Counted from the stretch's first letter, positions 15,290 through 23,480 are shown. The stretch is 40,758 nucleotides of DNA from Candidatus Nitrosopumilus sp. (GCA_029250275.1 JAPFBP010000007.1:1-40758), one strand, 5' to 3'. Made by a program: numbers and translations. The notes: generated by a model not told the origin, from the sequence alone.

Positions 15290-15808
15290 TTGTCTGATAG
15301 TGAAGAATCTCAATTAATGGAATCTCAACAACCTGAAGAAGATGTGGATGCACCAGTTGAAGAAAATGTTGATGCACCAGTTGAAGAAAATGCAGGACTA
15401 AACAAAGCATTAGATACATACAGAAAATTAATCGATAGAAAAGATCTTGTAGAACCATTAACTGAAAAAGAACAAAATAGTTTGGAAAAAAGAATCAAAG
15501 AAATTGAAGAAAGAGAAATTATTGAGAAAATTGAAGAACATGAACCAGTAGAAATTCCATGTGAGAAAAATAAAATTACAATTGGACCACCTACATTAAC
15601 AAGATTTGAAAAAGCAAGAATTATGGGAGCAAGAGCATTACAATTATCATTAGGAGCACCACCATTTATCCCAATTCCAAAAAATGCAAGAATTTCATTA
15701 GATATTTCAATGGAAGAATTGGAACAAAGAGTAATCCCAATTACAATTAGAAGAGTACTTCCTAATGGAGATTATCAAAACATACCAATTGATTATTTTG
15801 AAAAATGA
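15290..15808 (+). CDS. rpoK: DNA-directed RNA polymerase subunit K (Rpb6/omega) with long acidic N-terminus
   Basis: The C-terminal 60 residues carry the conserved Rpb6/RpoK core: LTRFEKARIMGARALQLSLG, then ELEQRVIPITIRRVLPNGDY. This subunit holds the largest polymerase subunits together. The N-terminal half is unusual: acidic, with a repeated DAPVEEN unit (a 24-base direct repeat at about 15346-15393) and a charged helix. Typical archaeal RpoK is under 100 aa. The start is placed at the TTG at 15290 because of the palindromic TATA box 26 bases upstream; ATG at 15317 and at 15251 are alternatives, the latter unlikely because it precedes the TATA box. Confidence 0.88.
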   Translation: MSDSEESQLMESQQPEEDVDAPVEENVDAPVEENAGLNKALDTYRKLIDRKDLVEPLTEKEQNSLEKRIKEIEEREIIEKIEEHEPVEIPCEKNKITIGPPTLTRFEKARIMGARALQLSLGAPPFIPIPKNARISLDISMEELEQRVIPITIRRVLPNGDYQNIPIDYFEK

Positions 15809-15859
15809 ATCAATGGTCGATAAAACTTAAAAGAACATAAAATTTCTATATATTGAATA

Positions 15860-16174
15860 ATGCTCATGGAAGAGACATCTAAACCACATGGTCAAGAACA
15901 GACCGAAAAGTCTGAAGTAGTCACAATACAAATAGGAAATTACCCTGTAATGGAATCTGCCATTGAAGTGTTAACAATACTAGGTAACAAAAAGAAAGTG
16001 ATTTTAAAATCAAAGGGCAGTAATATACCAAACGCTGTTGCAATAGCAAATATCATTACCGAAAAAATGCTCAAAGGAAATTCTCATGTTCAAAAAATTA
16101 ATCTAGACACAGTAGCTGCTGCAGGAATTGGAGATATGACTTCAACAATTGAAATTATTTTAATTAAAACCTAG
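15860..16174 (+). CDS. alba: Alba DNA/RNA-binding chromatin protein
   Basis: Small dimeric nucleic-acid-binding protein that packs archaeal DNA and binds RNA. The fold is recognised from VTIQIGNYPVMESAIEVLTI, then KKVILKSKGSNIPNAVAIAN (the basic loop and helix that contact DNA) and GDMTSTIEIIL at the end. 104 aa with a short polar N-terminal tail. The ATG at 15866 is an alternative start. It interlocks with the convergent HTH gene through a CTAG in which both stops lie (16171-16174). Confidence 0.85.
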   Translation: MLMEETSKPHGQEQTEKSEVVTIQIGNYPVMESAIEVLTILGNKKKVILKSKGSNIPNAVAIANIITEKMLKGNSHVQKINLDTVAAAGIGDMTSTIEIILIKT

Positions 16175-16593
16175 TAAACACTTCCAGGACCTTTAAGAAG
16201 CATATTTTCACATTCTTTGCAAACTTGCTCATCAATGTTTGATTCTAAATTATGATGTATCTCACAGATTAACAAACTTGATTTGATGTAATTGCAGAGC
16301 CCAATAAATTTAGAAAGACTTGATGGTGTATATGCCCTGTCTGAAGAAAGACCATCACATAATTCATCAATCATTATTGCAACTTGTTTTTCTGCTAAAA
16401 GTTTTGCAATCAAAGATGGGTCACCTCTTGTACCCCTAATGTAATTACTAATTGCAGCTTGAGTTACGCCCAACATTTTAGAGATTTCATCTTCTCTAAT
16501 ATTATGATCTTCTGCAAGTTTTTTAGCAAGAATAGCCCGCAATGCAGGAATTAGAGTTTTAGATTCAATTTCAGCAGGAAGTAGCATACCCAT
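16171..16593 (-). CDS. helix-turn-helix transcription regulator
   Basis: A 140-aa protein of the archaeal predicted-regulator group with an N-terminal Cro/C1-type HTH (residues about 12-60: IPALRAILAKKLAEDHNIRE, then SKMLGVTQAAISNYIRGTRG, the recognition helix). The C-terminal part has a Cys/His set (LICEIHHN, EQVCKECE) that may bind metal. Start MGM or two codons later (MLLPAEIES). It could sense metal or redox state through the C-terminal cluster, but that is inference. It converges on Alba with a 4-base stop overlap. Confidence 0.78.
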   Translation of the reverse strand: MGMLLPAEIESKTLIPALRAILAKKLAEDHNIREDEISKMLGVTQAAISNYIRGTRGDPSLIAKLLAEKQVAIMIDELCDGLSSDRAYTPSSLSKFIGLCNYIKSSLLICEIHHNLESNIDEQVCKECENMLLKGPGSVY

Positions 16594-16694
16594 TAGGAAT
16601 TTGATTTAGAATTTAAAGTTTGCAATAAAAATAATTTTCTTCATTTAGTCACATTATGCATATCTATTTTAATTTCTAAATAACATCTAAAATA

Positions 16695-17639
16695 TTGGAA
16701 GAATTTTCTCATAATATCTACAGTGTTTTAGAAAAGTCATGTAATGAATGTAAATCAAACTTAATTTCATTATCAGGCGGATTAGATAGTTCTATAATTG
16801 CACATTTCTTAAAACCAAGAAAACCAAATACAGTGGCAATAATTGCAGAAGATTTTGTATCAACTGACCTTACGTATTGCCAAATGATTTCAAAAAAAAT
16901 GGAATTGCCATTGACTATTTACAATGTTAGAACAGAAGAAATTCTAGAAGCAATAGAAGAAACAATAAAAATTTTAAAAAACTTCAATGATATTGAAATT
17001 CGTAATAATGTTGTAATGTATTTAGCAATTAAATGGGCAAAAGAAAATGGGGAAAAATCAATCATTACAGGGGATGGAGCAGATGAATTATTTGCAGGGT
17101 ATAAGTTCCTGATAAACAAATCAGAAGAAGAATTAACAACAGAAATTAAAAGAATATGTTCAATTATGCATTTTCCCACACAAAAAATAGGAAAAGCATT
17201 AGGGGTAACTATAGAATCACCTTTTCTAAATGAAAATATAATGAAATTATCTGAGAAAATTCCAGTTAGTCTAAAAGTGAAGGAAGAGAATGGAAAAAGA
17301 CATGGAAAGTGGATTTTACGAAAAACATTTGAAAAACACATCCCATATCAAATTGCATGGAGAGAGAAATCACCAATGCAAGAAGGATCAGGAACTGCAG
17401 GGTTGACCAATTTGTTTGATTCAATTATAGGTGAAGAGCAGTTTGTTGAGAAAAAATTGTCAGTGGAGAAAACAGATAGAGTGATCATTAGAAGTAGAGA
17501 ATCAATGCACTATTATGAAATTTTCAAAAAATTATTTGGAATACCTGTAGATTCTAAATCAGATGAAGTATGTCCGTATTGTAAACACCATATAGGAAAA
17601 TCAAAATTTTGTAGAATGTGTGGTGCGTTTCCAATCTAG
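16695..17639 (+). CDS. stand-alone asparagine-synthetase-like ATP pyrophosphatase with C-terminal zinc ribbon
   Basis: Residues about 15-230 are the synthetase domain of the AsnB family: the PP-loop SLSGGLDSSIIAHF (about residues 26-39) binds ATP, and TGDGADELFAGYKF (about 124-137) is the second family signature. The usual N-terminal glutaminase domain is absent, so nitrogen must come from free ammonia or another protein, or the substrate is not Asp. The C-terminus has an extra zinc ribbon, CPYCKHHIGKSKFCRMCG (about 294-311). Together these suggest a modifying enzyme, for example acting on a tRNA or a protein, rather than plain asparagine synthesis. Start is TTG at 16695. Stop interlocks with the YHS gene (CTAG). 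Confidence 0.8.
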   Translation: MEEFSHNIYSVLEKSCNECKSNLISLSGGLDSSIIAHFLKPRKPNTVAIIAEDFVSTDLTYCQMISKKMELPLTIYNVRTEEILEAIEETIKILKNFNDIEIRNNVVMYLAIKWAKENGEKSIITGDGADELFAGYKFLINKSEEELTTEIKRICSIMHFPTQKIGKALGVTIESPFLNENIMKLSEKIPVSLKVKEENGKRHGKWILRKTFEKHIPYQIAWREKSPMQEGSGTAGLTNLFDSIIGEEQFVEKKLSVEKTDRVIIRSRESMHYYEIFKKLFGIPVDSKSDEVCPYCKHHIGKSKFCRMCGAFPI

Positions 17640-17782
17640 ATATTTTTTTTATATTTTCGAGGCTTTTTTAGAAAAATACGTCTACAGCCAGAACAACAAA
17701 AATAGACTTTTTTCCCATCATGATCATGAATCAATGCTAAATCTTCATCAAGTTCAATTCCACATACAGGATCTACTGGCAC
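17636..17782 (-). CDS. 48-aa YHS-domain protein
   Basis: Begins with GTG, reading MPVDPVCGIELDEDLALIHD, then GKKVYFCCSGCRRIF: the YHS/TRASH pattern of one Cys followed by a C-x-x-x(-)C group, a small metal-binding fold linked to heavy-metal handling. A TATA box (CTATAAATA, about 17804-17812, minus strand) lies about 25 bases before the GTG, so it is probably leaderless. Its stop shares CTAG with that of the AsnB-like gene coming from the other side. It is short but complete for the fold. Confidence 0.72.
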   Translation of the reverse strand: MPVDPVCGIELDEDLALIHDHDGKKVYFCCSGCRRIFLKKPRKYKKNI

Positions 17783-18111
17783 AGACTTTCCACTTTTAAA
17801 TTCTATTTATAGATTCATCTTAGGATAAAATGAAGTCAATTTATTGGGGAGGAAATTTACTTTTTATGCTAATGTTCCAGTCACAGATAAGAAATTATAA
17901 ATTTTGAATGTAGTCGAGATACTATTACGTAAAGAAATTATGGATTCATTTCACCAACAATTGAGTTTTTAGTAATTAACCCGATTGCTTTTGCCAATTC
18001 ATAAATTAGTAAATAATTAGAATTCAATTTTTCATTAAAAAATATGTAAACGTCATGTAATTTTATTATTAATTAAGGCGATCATAAAGTTTCAAAGATT
18101 GAAACTAAATG
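17783..18111. other. intergenic region with a possible gene remnant
   Basis: About 330 bases between the YHS gene and the next gene. On the minus strand a frame from about 18056 to the stop at 17938 reads like protein (NEKLNSNYLLIYELAKAIGL and ITKNSIVGEMNP) but has no ATG or GTG. It may start at a TTG and give 29 aa, or be a fragment of a lost gene. Nothing else was seen. Confidence 0.35.
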
Positions 18112-18480
18112 TTATTGTAAATTAATGATTTCAAGAATTTTCTTTGGAAGTGAACCATAATCAGAGTCAGGTTCAGATACGACATACAATATGTCATCAT
18201 TGATTATCACACTAATTGCAAGTGCACGTTGACGAGAAGCCATGGCAAAATTTACCGGGCCAAGTTGTTTATCAAATTCTTTTCTCATTTTTACGCGCAA
18301 TGCTAGTTCCATGAAAATCATTTCGTCATCTTTTTCACTTTCTAAAGGTTCAACATTTTCTTTCATTCCACCTGCAACTAATCTACCTCTTTCATTAATT
18401 ACACCTACAAAACGAATTTTTTGATCAATTGTAAATATTGAATTACAAATTTTTGCATAATCATAAATTTTAGCAGACAA
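18112..18480 (-). CDS. 122-aa thaumarchaeal conserved protein (DUF6659-like)
   Basis: Starts MSAKIYDYAKICNSIFTID and has the alternating strands and helices of a small sensory or roadblock-like fold: IRFVGVINERGRLVAGGMKE, then LALRVKMRKEFDKQLG, and a C-terminal DDILYVVSEPDSDY. It resembles a family found mainly in ammonia-oxidising archaea, remembered as DUF6659, whose role is unknown. No signal peptide or membrane segment. It stands alone on its strand with about 70 bases to the next gene. Confidence 0.65.
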   Translation of the reverse strand: MSAKIYDYAKICNSIFTIDQKIRFVGVINERGRLVAGGMKENVEPLESEKDDEMIFMELALRVKMRKEFDKQLGPVNFAMASRQRALAISVIINDDILYVVSEPDSDYGSLPKKILEIINLQ

Positions 18481-18552
18481 ATTACTTAGTCACACTAAAT
18501 GTCACTTATTTATTATCTTTCTATAAAATTTTGAGGCTAATTATATTAAAAA

Positions 18553-19653
18553 CTATGAAGTTAATTTTTTCACCAATGCAAGAAATTCATTTTCAGACAT
18601 TGGAGGTATTTTCATGATTTCAAGATTTTCTGAAACATGTTCTGTGGATTTTTGTCCCACCAAAGGAGCTAAAACACCAGGTGATGAACGAATAAATTGT
18701 AAAGCACCTAAAGAAGGTTTTAGATTATTGAATTCAGGCATTGCATCAGGAGTAAGTAATTTGCCTTGCATGAAAGGAACACTAGTGAACACTCCAACTC
18801 CTAATCGCATAGCAGCCTCCAAAATAGAAACATTTTCAGTTCCAAGTAGTTGATTTTTTGCAAGTAGTGCTTGATCATAATTCATGTTGTAAGGTAATTG
18901 AATAAATCGAAATCCATGATTTTCACCACCAATTTTTTTAGCCATGTTAACTGTATCTTTAAGTGAAAGATATTGTGGATTATCAAATGGAACCCTAAAA
19001 CATTCCCATGTTGCCATACCATAGAATTTAATTTTTCCTTCATTTCGTTTTTGTTCATATAATTCAAAAACAGATTTTAAATTCTCTAGAAACTTTTCTT
19101 TTGAAACATCCTTTATTTGCCCCTCAACAGCATTATGAAGATACATCAAATCAAGACATTCAAGATCCAAATTTTTCAAACTCCTATCTAATTGATCAGA
19201 AAGATATGATGTAGTCATACAATGATATCCAGATGTGACATCACCTTCTTTGATAACTCCTTTTTGAGAGTATTCTTCTTTTACATATTCCCAAAATCCC
19301 AGTTGGACATCAGCATCATTTGTAACATAGCCATTTTTTGAACTGACAAATATTTGATTTCGATTAATTTTACCATCTTTAACTAGTTCTGCAATTGCCT
19401 TTCCAACGGATCTTTCTGCTTTTTGTGATCTATAGTTTATTGCAGTATCTATAACATTAATTCCAGATTGAATTGATTGTTTAACAGCATTTTTTACCAA
19501 TTCATCAGTTTTTGCATCAGGATCTCCAAGATACGTTCCAATACCAACATTAGAAAGAAAGAGATTTTCAAATTCTTTAAAATTCTCTGAATTTATGCCT
19601 GAATTTTTAGAAAATTCTTGAGTGCCTTCAAAAGTTGCATGGCCTGAAATCAT
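18553..19653 (-). CDS. aldo/keto reductase
   Basis: NADPH-dependent TIM-barrel oxidoreductase of the aldo/keto reductase superfamily. The catalytic set is visible: Asp and Tyr in DTAINYR (about residues 63-69), Lys in VSSKNGY (about 101-107) and His in LMYLHNAV (about 166-173). The early GIGTYLG is the family start of the barrel. At 366 aa it is a little longer than common members, with an insertion after the Lys motif. The substrate is unknown. It runs in the same direction as the prenyltransferase gene 30 bases upstream and may be co-transcribed. Confidence 0.85.
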   Translation of the reverse strand: MISGHATFEGTQEFSKNSGINSENFKEFENLFLSNVGIGTYLGDPDAKTDELVKNAVKQSIQSGINVIDTAINYRSQKAERSVGKAIAELVKDGKINRNQIFVSSKNGYVTNDADVQLGFWEYVKEEYSQKGVIKEGDVTSGYHCMTTSYLSDQLDRSLKNLDLECLDLMYLHNAVEGQIKDVSKEKFLENLKSVFELYEQKRNEGKIKFYGMATWECFRVPFDNPQYLSLKDTVNMAKKIGGENHGFRFIQLPYNMNYDQALLAKNQLLGTENVSILEAAMRLGVGVFTSVPFMQGKLLTPDAMPEFNNLKPSLGALQFIRSSPGVLAPLVGQKSTEHVSENLEIMKIPPMSENEFLALVKKLTS

Positions 19654-19683
19654 ACAGATTCTTTTTAATCGCTAAATTTATGT

Positions 19684-20577
19684 CTAGAGTAAAGATCCAA
19701 GTAAAAAACTAACTACAAACAAAATACCAGTTATCCTACCAAACATCAAAGTTGAATACATGTAAGGTACGAGAGTATCAATAGAGTCATAATTTTTCTG
19801 TAACCCAATTCCTGATTTTACCACTAATGGAATGCTAAGAAAACTAATCATTGAAATTAAAGGGAATAAATTCATCCAAATACCAATTATTATTGCCACA
19901 TATGACACAAGAGGGAAAACCCAAAATAATTTTGCTGCTCTTTGTTTTCCAACAATAATGACCAAGGTTTTCCTACCTTTAGATTTGTCTGCATCATGAT
20001 CTGGAAAAGATACAATAAAAAGCACAAGTGAAGACAACGAGCCTACCACGATTCCAGCAAAAATAGATTCAAATGAAACTGCACCAGATTGAATAAAGAA
20101 AGTTCCGATGACTATCATTGAACCTTTTACTGCAACAAAAAATTCACCCAATCCAGAATCAATAATTTTAGTAGAATAGAAATAGATAGATAAAATTGCA
20201 AATCCAAGAATAATAGCAATGGTAATGCCATCTGTAATTACAAAATATCCTCCAATAATAGTTCCAATTATTAAAAATAAAACTCCTGCACGATATACTG
20301 AAGATGGTTGGAGTAATCCTTCTGGCAATACCCCAGTACCACCACTCATTTTAGTTCGTGTTGTTTTAGTATCAATTCCACGTTTAAAATCCCAAAAATC
20401 ATTTAGCAAATCAACACTAGCATGAAGTGACATCACCCCAGCAAATGTTAGCAAAGCATCAAATGGTTCAATTAAAGAGTTTTGCCACCAATTAAGTGCC
20501 AAGCCTACAGATACCGCAATTATTGATGCAAGTAGGAATCTTACCCTAATTACTCGAAACCAGACAGATAACATCAA
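19684..20577 (-). CDS. UbiA/MenA-family prenyltransferase
   Basis: Polytopic membrane enzyme that attaches a prenyl chain to an aromatic ring. Both Asp-rich motifs are present: NDFWDFKRGID (about residues 58-68) and DHDADKSKGRK (about 187-197), which bind Mg-prenyl-diphosphate. About nine hydrophobic segments. The second motif and the overall layout fit the MenA (1,4-dihydroxy-2-naphthoate) branch, which would make it part of menaquinone synthesis, known in ammonia-oxidising archaea. No other menaquinone gene is nearby. An aldo/keto reductase gene follows. Confidence 0.82.
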   Translation of the reverse strand: MMLSVWFRVIRVRFLLASIIAVSVGLALNWWQNSLIEPFDALLTFAGVMSLHASVDLLNDFWDFKRGIDTKTTRTKMSGGTGVLPEGLLQPSSVYRAGVLFLIIGTIIGGYFVITDGITIAIILGFAILSIYFYSTKIIDSGLGEFFVAVKGSMIVIGTFFIQSGAVSFESIFAGIVVGSLSSLVLFIVSFPDHDADKSKGRKTLVIIVGKQRAAKLFWVFPLVSYVAIIIGIWMNLFPLISMISFLSIPLVVKSGIGLQKNYDSIDTLVPYMYSTLMFGRITGILFVVSFLLGSLL

Positions 20578-20660
20578 AAAGAATACTAGTTTTTCAGTAT
20601 AATATTCATGAGTTTTGATTTTGTCTATTGTTTATATTAAAAATAAATGAAATATGTGTT

Positions 20661-20870
20661 ATGATAATAGGTAAAATTTCAGACAATGAGAAAAAAATCA
20701 AATTTGATACGAATATTCACTGCACCAATTGTGGCAAACAAGTTCCCGGAGGAATAAAAGCAGGTGAAGAATATTCAAAAACAGAAGAATTTAAAATAGA
20801 ATTTGAAGAATTTTTAAAAAAATACCTGTGTGGAATTTGTAGAGATAAAAAAAGACTAGAAAAAAACTAA
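20661..20870 (+). CDS. 69-aa zinc-binding hypothetical protein
   Basis: Start chosen at MIIGKISDNEKKIKFD (20661). Contains CTNCGKQVPGG and later LCGICRDKK, two C-x-x-C pairs 35 residues apart that form a zinc ribbon with a charged helical insert (GEEYSKTEEFKIEFEEFLKK). A longer frame begins 33 bases earlier, inside the likely promoter. Divergent from the prenyltransferase gene. Role unknown. Confidence 0.65.
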   Translation: MIIGKISDNEKKIKFDTNIHCTNCGKQVPGGIKAGEEYSKTEEFKIEFEEFLKKYLCGICRDKKRLEKN

Positions 20871-20893
20871 GAACAAATCACAATATTAACCGA

Positions 20894-21295
20894 TTAAACT
20901 AGGGAGTCATCACTTACTTCAATAGGTTTTCGTCCCATAAAACCAGAGTCCTTCTCATGCCAAAATTTAATTTCAGTTTCACCATATTTCCAACAAAGCC
21001 AGACTTCCTCCTCAAATCGTTTTGAAGGAAAATCCAATAATCCCTGCTCTATACTTTTGACAACGACACCCGTATTTTCCAATAATTCAACAGATTCATA
21101 GAATTGAGTAATTGCAGAATTTAGGCGTTGTTTGAGAGTTACGTATGATTCAAAAGAATTCGTAGTTGATACGCTCATCTGTAATTCCTGTTCTATTTTT
21201 TTAGCTTCAGTATTTTTTGCTAAAGCATACTCAAATTTTTTTATTATATTAGGCAAAGCATAATTTGCCTCATTTGTTGTAAAAAAGGAGAACAT
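20894..21295 (-). CDS. DUF2203 family protein
   Basis: From MFSFFTTNEANYALP onward the protein matches the DUF2203 pattern: an N-terminal (F-T-x-x-E-A-N-x-x-L-P) helix start and a C-terminal block, GLLDFPSKRFEEEVWLCWKY then EIKFWHEKDSGFMGRKPI. The frame is open 25 codons further, but that part is not family-like, so 21295 is taken as start. Length 133 aa is right. The family is small, helical and of unknown function; the conserved Trp, Cys and His residues suggest a ligand or metal site. Confidence 0.8.
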   Translation of the reverse strand: MFSFFTTNEANYALPNIIKKFEYALAKNTEAKKIEQELQMSVSTTNSFESYVTLKQRLNSAITQFYESVELLENTGVVVKSIEQGLLDFPSKRFEEEVWLCWKYGETEIKFWHEKDSGFMGRKPIEVSDDSLV

Positions 21296-21457
21296 CAATA
21301 GTATCCCATAATGAGAGATTAAAAATCTTAGGTGTAAAGGCGACATTATTCTAAATATACCAAATCTCATTACTCTAAAAATAGAATAACATCATCACTA
21401 GAATCGCTAGAAGAAATAGGGGATAAAACAGAAATACGATAGGAGCAAAAAAATAAC

Positions 21458-21601
21458 ATGACCAAGGAAAAAAGTATGAAGCATTTTATAAAATGCACAT
21501 TTTGTGGTAAATCAGATCGAGTAGAATATTTAGGCGGGCTCGATTGGTTTTGTAATAAAAAATGTCATTACAATTATAGACACATGAAAGACAATTCATA
21601 A
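21458..21601 (+). CDS. 47-aa zinc-finger microprotein
   Basis: Starts MTKEKSMKHFIKCTFCGKSD and ends with WFCNKKCHYNYRHMKDNS: C-x-x-C and C-x-x-x-C-H, as in small MYM/TRASH-like treble clefs. The gene has a clean ATG and stop between DUF2203 and the next membrane protein gene. The Cys arrangement makes it credible; role unknown. Confidence 0.6.
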   Translation: MTKEKSMKHFIKCTFCGKSDRVEYLGGLDWFCNKKCHYNYRHMKDNS

Positions 21602-21635
21602 TCTCCAGATAATTGTGAAAAGTAGCATTTAGAAT

Positions 21636-21905
21636 CTAAGGATTTGATTTAGTGGGAGGATTCAATCTTTGTTCCTCTTCAATACGGTCAAAGCATCCTT
21701 CTATTTCATCTAATTGCCCAATGTATTTTTCTCGACACTCTTGTTCAAGATATGTTTTTTGTAGTAGCTGCCATGAAATTTTATCACGTCCATCCCTATC
21801 TATATTATTTTGAGGATTTTCTTGCTGAATTTGAGTAACAACCATTAGAATAATTATAGTAATAGTGACACTTACTACTATCATGATTGGCATTATATGT
21901 TTCAC
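21636..21905 (-). CDS. 89-aa membrane-anchored hypothetical protein
   Basis: One N-terminal membrane segment (residues about 4-24) followed by a polar, mostly acidic domain with two Cys (EQECREKY and EGCFDRIE) 17 residues apart, possibly a disulfide outside the cell. No family recognised. The upstream box AATCTTAAGTTAATAG has the CTTAAGTT element seen in the shared promoter block at 7138-7181. Confidence 0.6.
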   Translation of the reverse strand: MKHIMPIMIVVSVTITIIILMVVTQIQQENPQNNIDRDGRDKISWQLLQKTYLEQECREKYIGQLDEIEGCFDRIEEEQRLNPPTKSNP

Positions 21906-22065
21906 TACAATTCAGATAATTCTATTAACTTAAGATTGTTGTTCTTGTATCAGAATAACTCATGTAATTTATTTATTATAATTTTTACCAATATGGAATA
22001 GTAACATGTCAAAAAATAAAGTATTCCAGATGCAGATTTATTAAGAAAGATTTTAGATGAAATTC

Positions 22066-22344
22066 ATGAGCGAAGATCAATTAGAACAATCAATCATTCA
22101 AGTAATCAACGGAGCTGTATGTACGATTCCTGCATATTTAGATGAAATCAAAGAAAACAAACAAGTGTTAAAAGTAGAAAATGCGCAAGAATTTGTTTAT
22201 GGAATTGTAATTGGAATGGCTTTAGGAATTGGAGGGGCGATATTAAGTGCGCAAAAAGAAACACCAACTGAAGAAGATCAGATGAAAATAAGAGATATCA
22301 TTTACAAGCATATTCCAGAAATAAGAGAAAGAATATTCAATTGA
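22066..22344 (+). CDS. 92-aa hypothetical protein, first gene of a coupled pair
   Basis: Start taken at MSEDQLEQSIIQVINGAVCT; an ATG three codons earlier is possible. A helical protein with a glycine-rich hydrophobic segment in the middle (VYGIVIGMALGIGGAIL, about residues 46-62) that may be a membrane helix. Its stop overlaps the TTG start of the next gene (TTGA at 22341-22344), so the two are translationally coupled. Just upstream, a broken reading stretch (about 22033-22076) looks coding in another frame (PDADLLRKILDEIHERRSI). Confidence 0.6.
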   Translation: MSEDQLEQSIIQVINGAVCTIPAYLDEIKENKQVLKVENAQEFVYGIVIGMALGIGGAILSAQKETPTEEDQMKIRDIIYKHIPEIRERIFN

Positions 22345-22739
22345 TCATATTCAATCAAAAAGAAATAAAGTTTTTAAAAACATTAGAAGAAGCAAGAATT
22401 GCAACATCTCACGATAACATTCCACATGTAAAACCAGTATCATTTGTTAAAATCGACAATGAAATTATTATTACTACAGATTACAACACACGAACTTATA
22501 CCAATATCAAATTAAATCAAAATACAGGAATTGTAATTGACATTTACAAATCAGGAGAGCATAAAGCAATATGCATTCAAGGTAAAACAGAGATTATTGA
22601 AAGTGGGCTTGAATTTCAAAAGTTTTATGAGATTTTTTATAATAAATTTCAATTGGTAAGAAAAGACCCATGGAAAGAAAATGAAGCGCCATTTTTAAAA
22701 ATAATTCCAAAAACAAAAATTAGTTGGGGTTTAGATTAG
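22341..22739 (+). CDS. pyridoxamine 5'-phosphate oxidase-like / F420-dependent reductase family protein
   Basis: A 132-aa split-barrel flavin-binding protein. Features are the first strand (FLKTLEEARIATSHDNIPHV), KPVSFVKIDNEIIITTDYNT, then NTGIVIDIYKSGEHKAICIQ and a C-terminal LKIIPKTKISWGLD. The pattern fits PPOX-class proteins that bind F420 or FMN; F420 is made by this lineage. Start is a TTG that overlaps the stop of the gene before. A second member of the superfamily lies at 4223. Confidence 0.75.
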   Translation: MIIFNQKEIKFLKTLEEARIATSHDNIPHVKPVSFVKIDNEIIITTDYNTRTYTNIKLNQNTGIVIDIYKSGEHKAICIQGKTEIIESGLEFQKFYEIFYNKFQLVRKDPWKENEAPFLKIIPKTKISWGLD

Positions 22740-22773
22740 ATACTGAAATAGATTCATCTATTTTATAAAAAAA

Positions 22774-22881
22774 TTACTTATGACAATTACAATTGCAACT
22801 AGATGGAATGCATCTGTGGGTTAAACAGTCTTTACAACCTTTACTCCTACCACTTTTTACCCTTAACCAGTCTCTATCCAT
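22774..22881 (-). CDS. 35-aa Cys-rich microprotein
   Basis: Starts MDRDWLRVKSGRSKGCKDCL and ends with HRCIPSSCNCNCHK. Seven Cys and two His in 35 residues with a basic first half point to a metal-binding peptide (one or two zinc, or copper). Divergent from the parvulin gene. Short, but the frame is clean and the composition far from random. Confidence 0.55.
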   Translation of the reverse strand: MDRDWLRVKSGRSKGCKDCLTHRCIPSSCNCNCHK

Positions 22882-22941
22882 TTTTCTATTTTTTAAATAA
22901 AATACTAACAAATAAAGACATGAAATAATTTCAACATCGCA

Positions 22942-23220
22942 TTGTCAAATAAAATAAAATGCTCACACATACTAGTGGAAAAGCAATCAGAATCACTAGT
23001 AATTTTACAAAAAATCAAAGCAGGTGAAAAATTTGGAAATTTAGCAAAAGAATTTTCAACAGACAAAGGGAGCGGTAAGAAAGAAGGAAATCTGGGATAT
23101 TTCACAAAAGGTATGATGGTGAAACCATTTGAAGATACAGCATTTAAACTACAGATCGGAGAAATTTCAGAACCAATAAAGACTGAATTTGGATATCACA
23201 TCATCAAAAGGACAGGATAA
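22942..23220 (+). CDS. parvulin-type peptidyl-prolyl cis-trans isomerase
   Basis: A single parvulin domain of 92 aa without signal peptide, so cytosolic, catalysing prolyl bond isomerisation during folding. The family sequence is clear: KCSHILVEKQSES, GEKFGNLAKEFSTD, KKEGNLGYFTKGMM, PFEDTAFKL and GYHIIKRTG. The two His of the fold (HIL and YHII) are present. Single-domain parvulins of this kind are typical of ammonia-oxidising archaea. It starts with a TTG at 22942. Confidence 0.9.
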   Translation: MSNKIKCSHILVEKQSESLVILQKIKAGEKFGNLAKEFSTDKGSGKKEGNLGYFTKGMMVKPFEDTAFKLQIGEISEPIKTEFGYHIIKRTG

Positions 23221-23221
23221 T

Positions 23222-23371
23222 TTATTGTAAAGATTTGGATTCTTGTATTTTATTAAAATCTGCATTAATTTTCTGACTAATTCTTTTAAAATCCTTACGA
23301 ATTTCTTTGGGAAGTTTTTTCTCCTTTTGAAGAAGACCATTCATTTCTTTGGATTCATCAAATATTACCAA
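23222..23371 (-). CDS. 49-aa basic helical hypothetical protein
   Basis: From a TTG at 23371 the protein reads MVIFDESKEMNGLLQKEKKL and continues PKEIRKDFKRISQKI, with high Lys content and helix-forming residues. An internal ATG (MNGLLQ) gives a 40-aa version. Convergent with the parvulin gene, with one base between the stops. No family known; the coding composition is good but the start is uncertain. Confidence 0.5.
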   Translation of the reverse strand: MVIFDESKEMNGLLQKEKKLPKEIRKDFKRISQKINADFNKIQESKSLQ

Positions 23372-23480
23372 TAAAGATTTAGGACAAATATACAGTTTAG
23401 AATATTATTATCAATTTTCACCTTTAAAAAACCAAAATAAAATACACAACGTTTTTTGCAGCCACAGAATAAAAGTAATC

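Noticed and set aside
22006-22066. Possible earlier start and extra N-terminus for the 92-aa gene (MSKNK ... PDADLLRKILDEI)
   Set aside because: It needs a frameshift, is partly in another frame and no single continuous product can be read; left as a note only.
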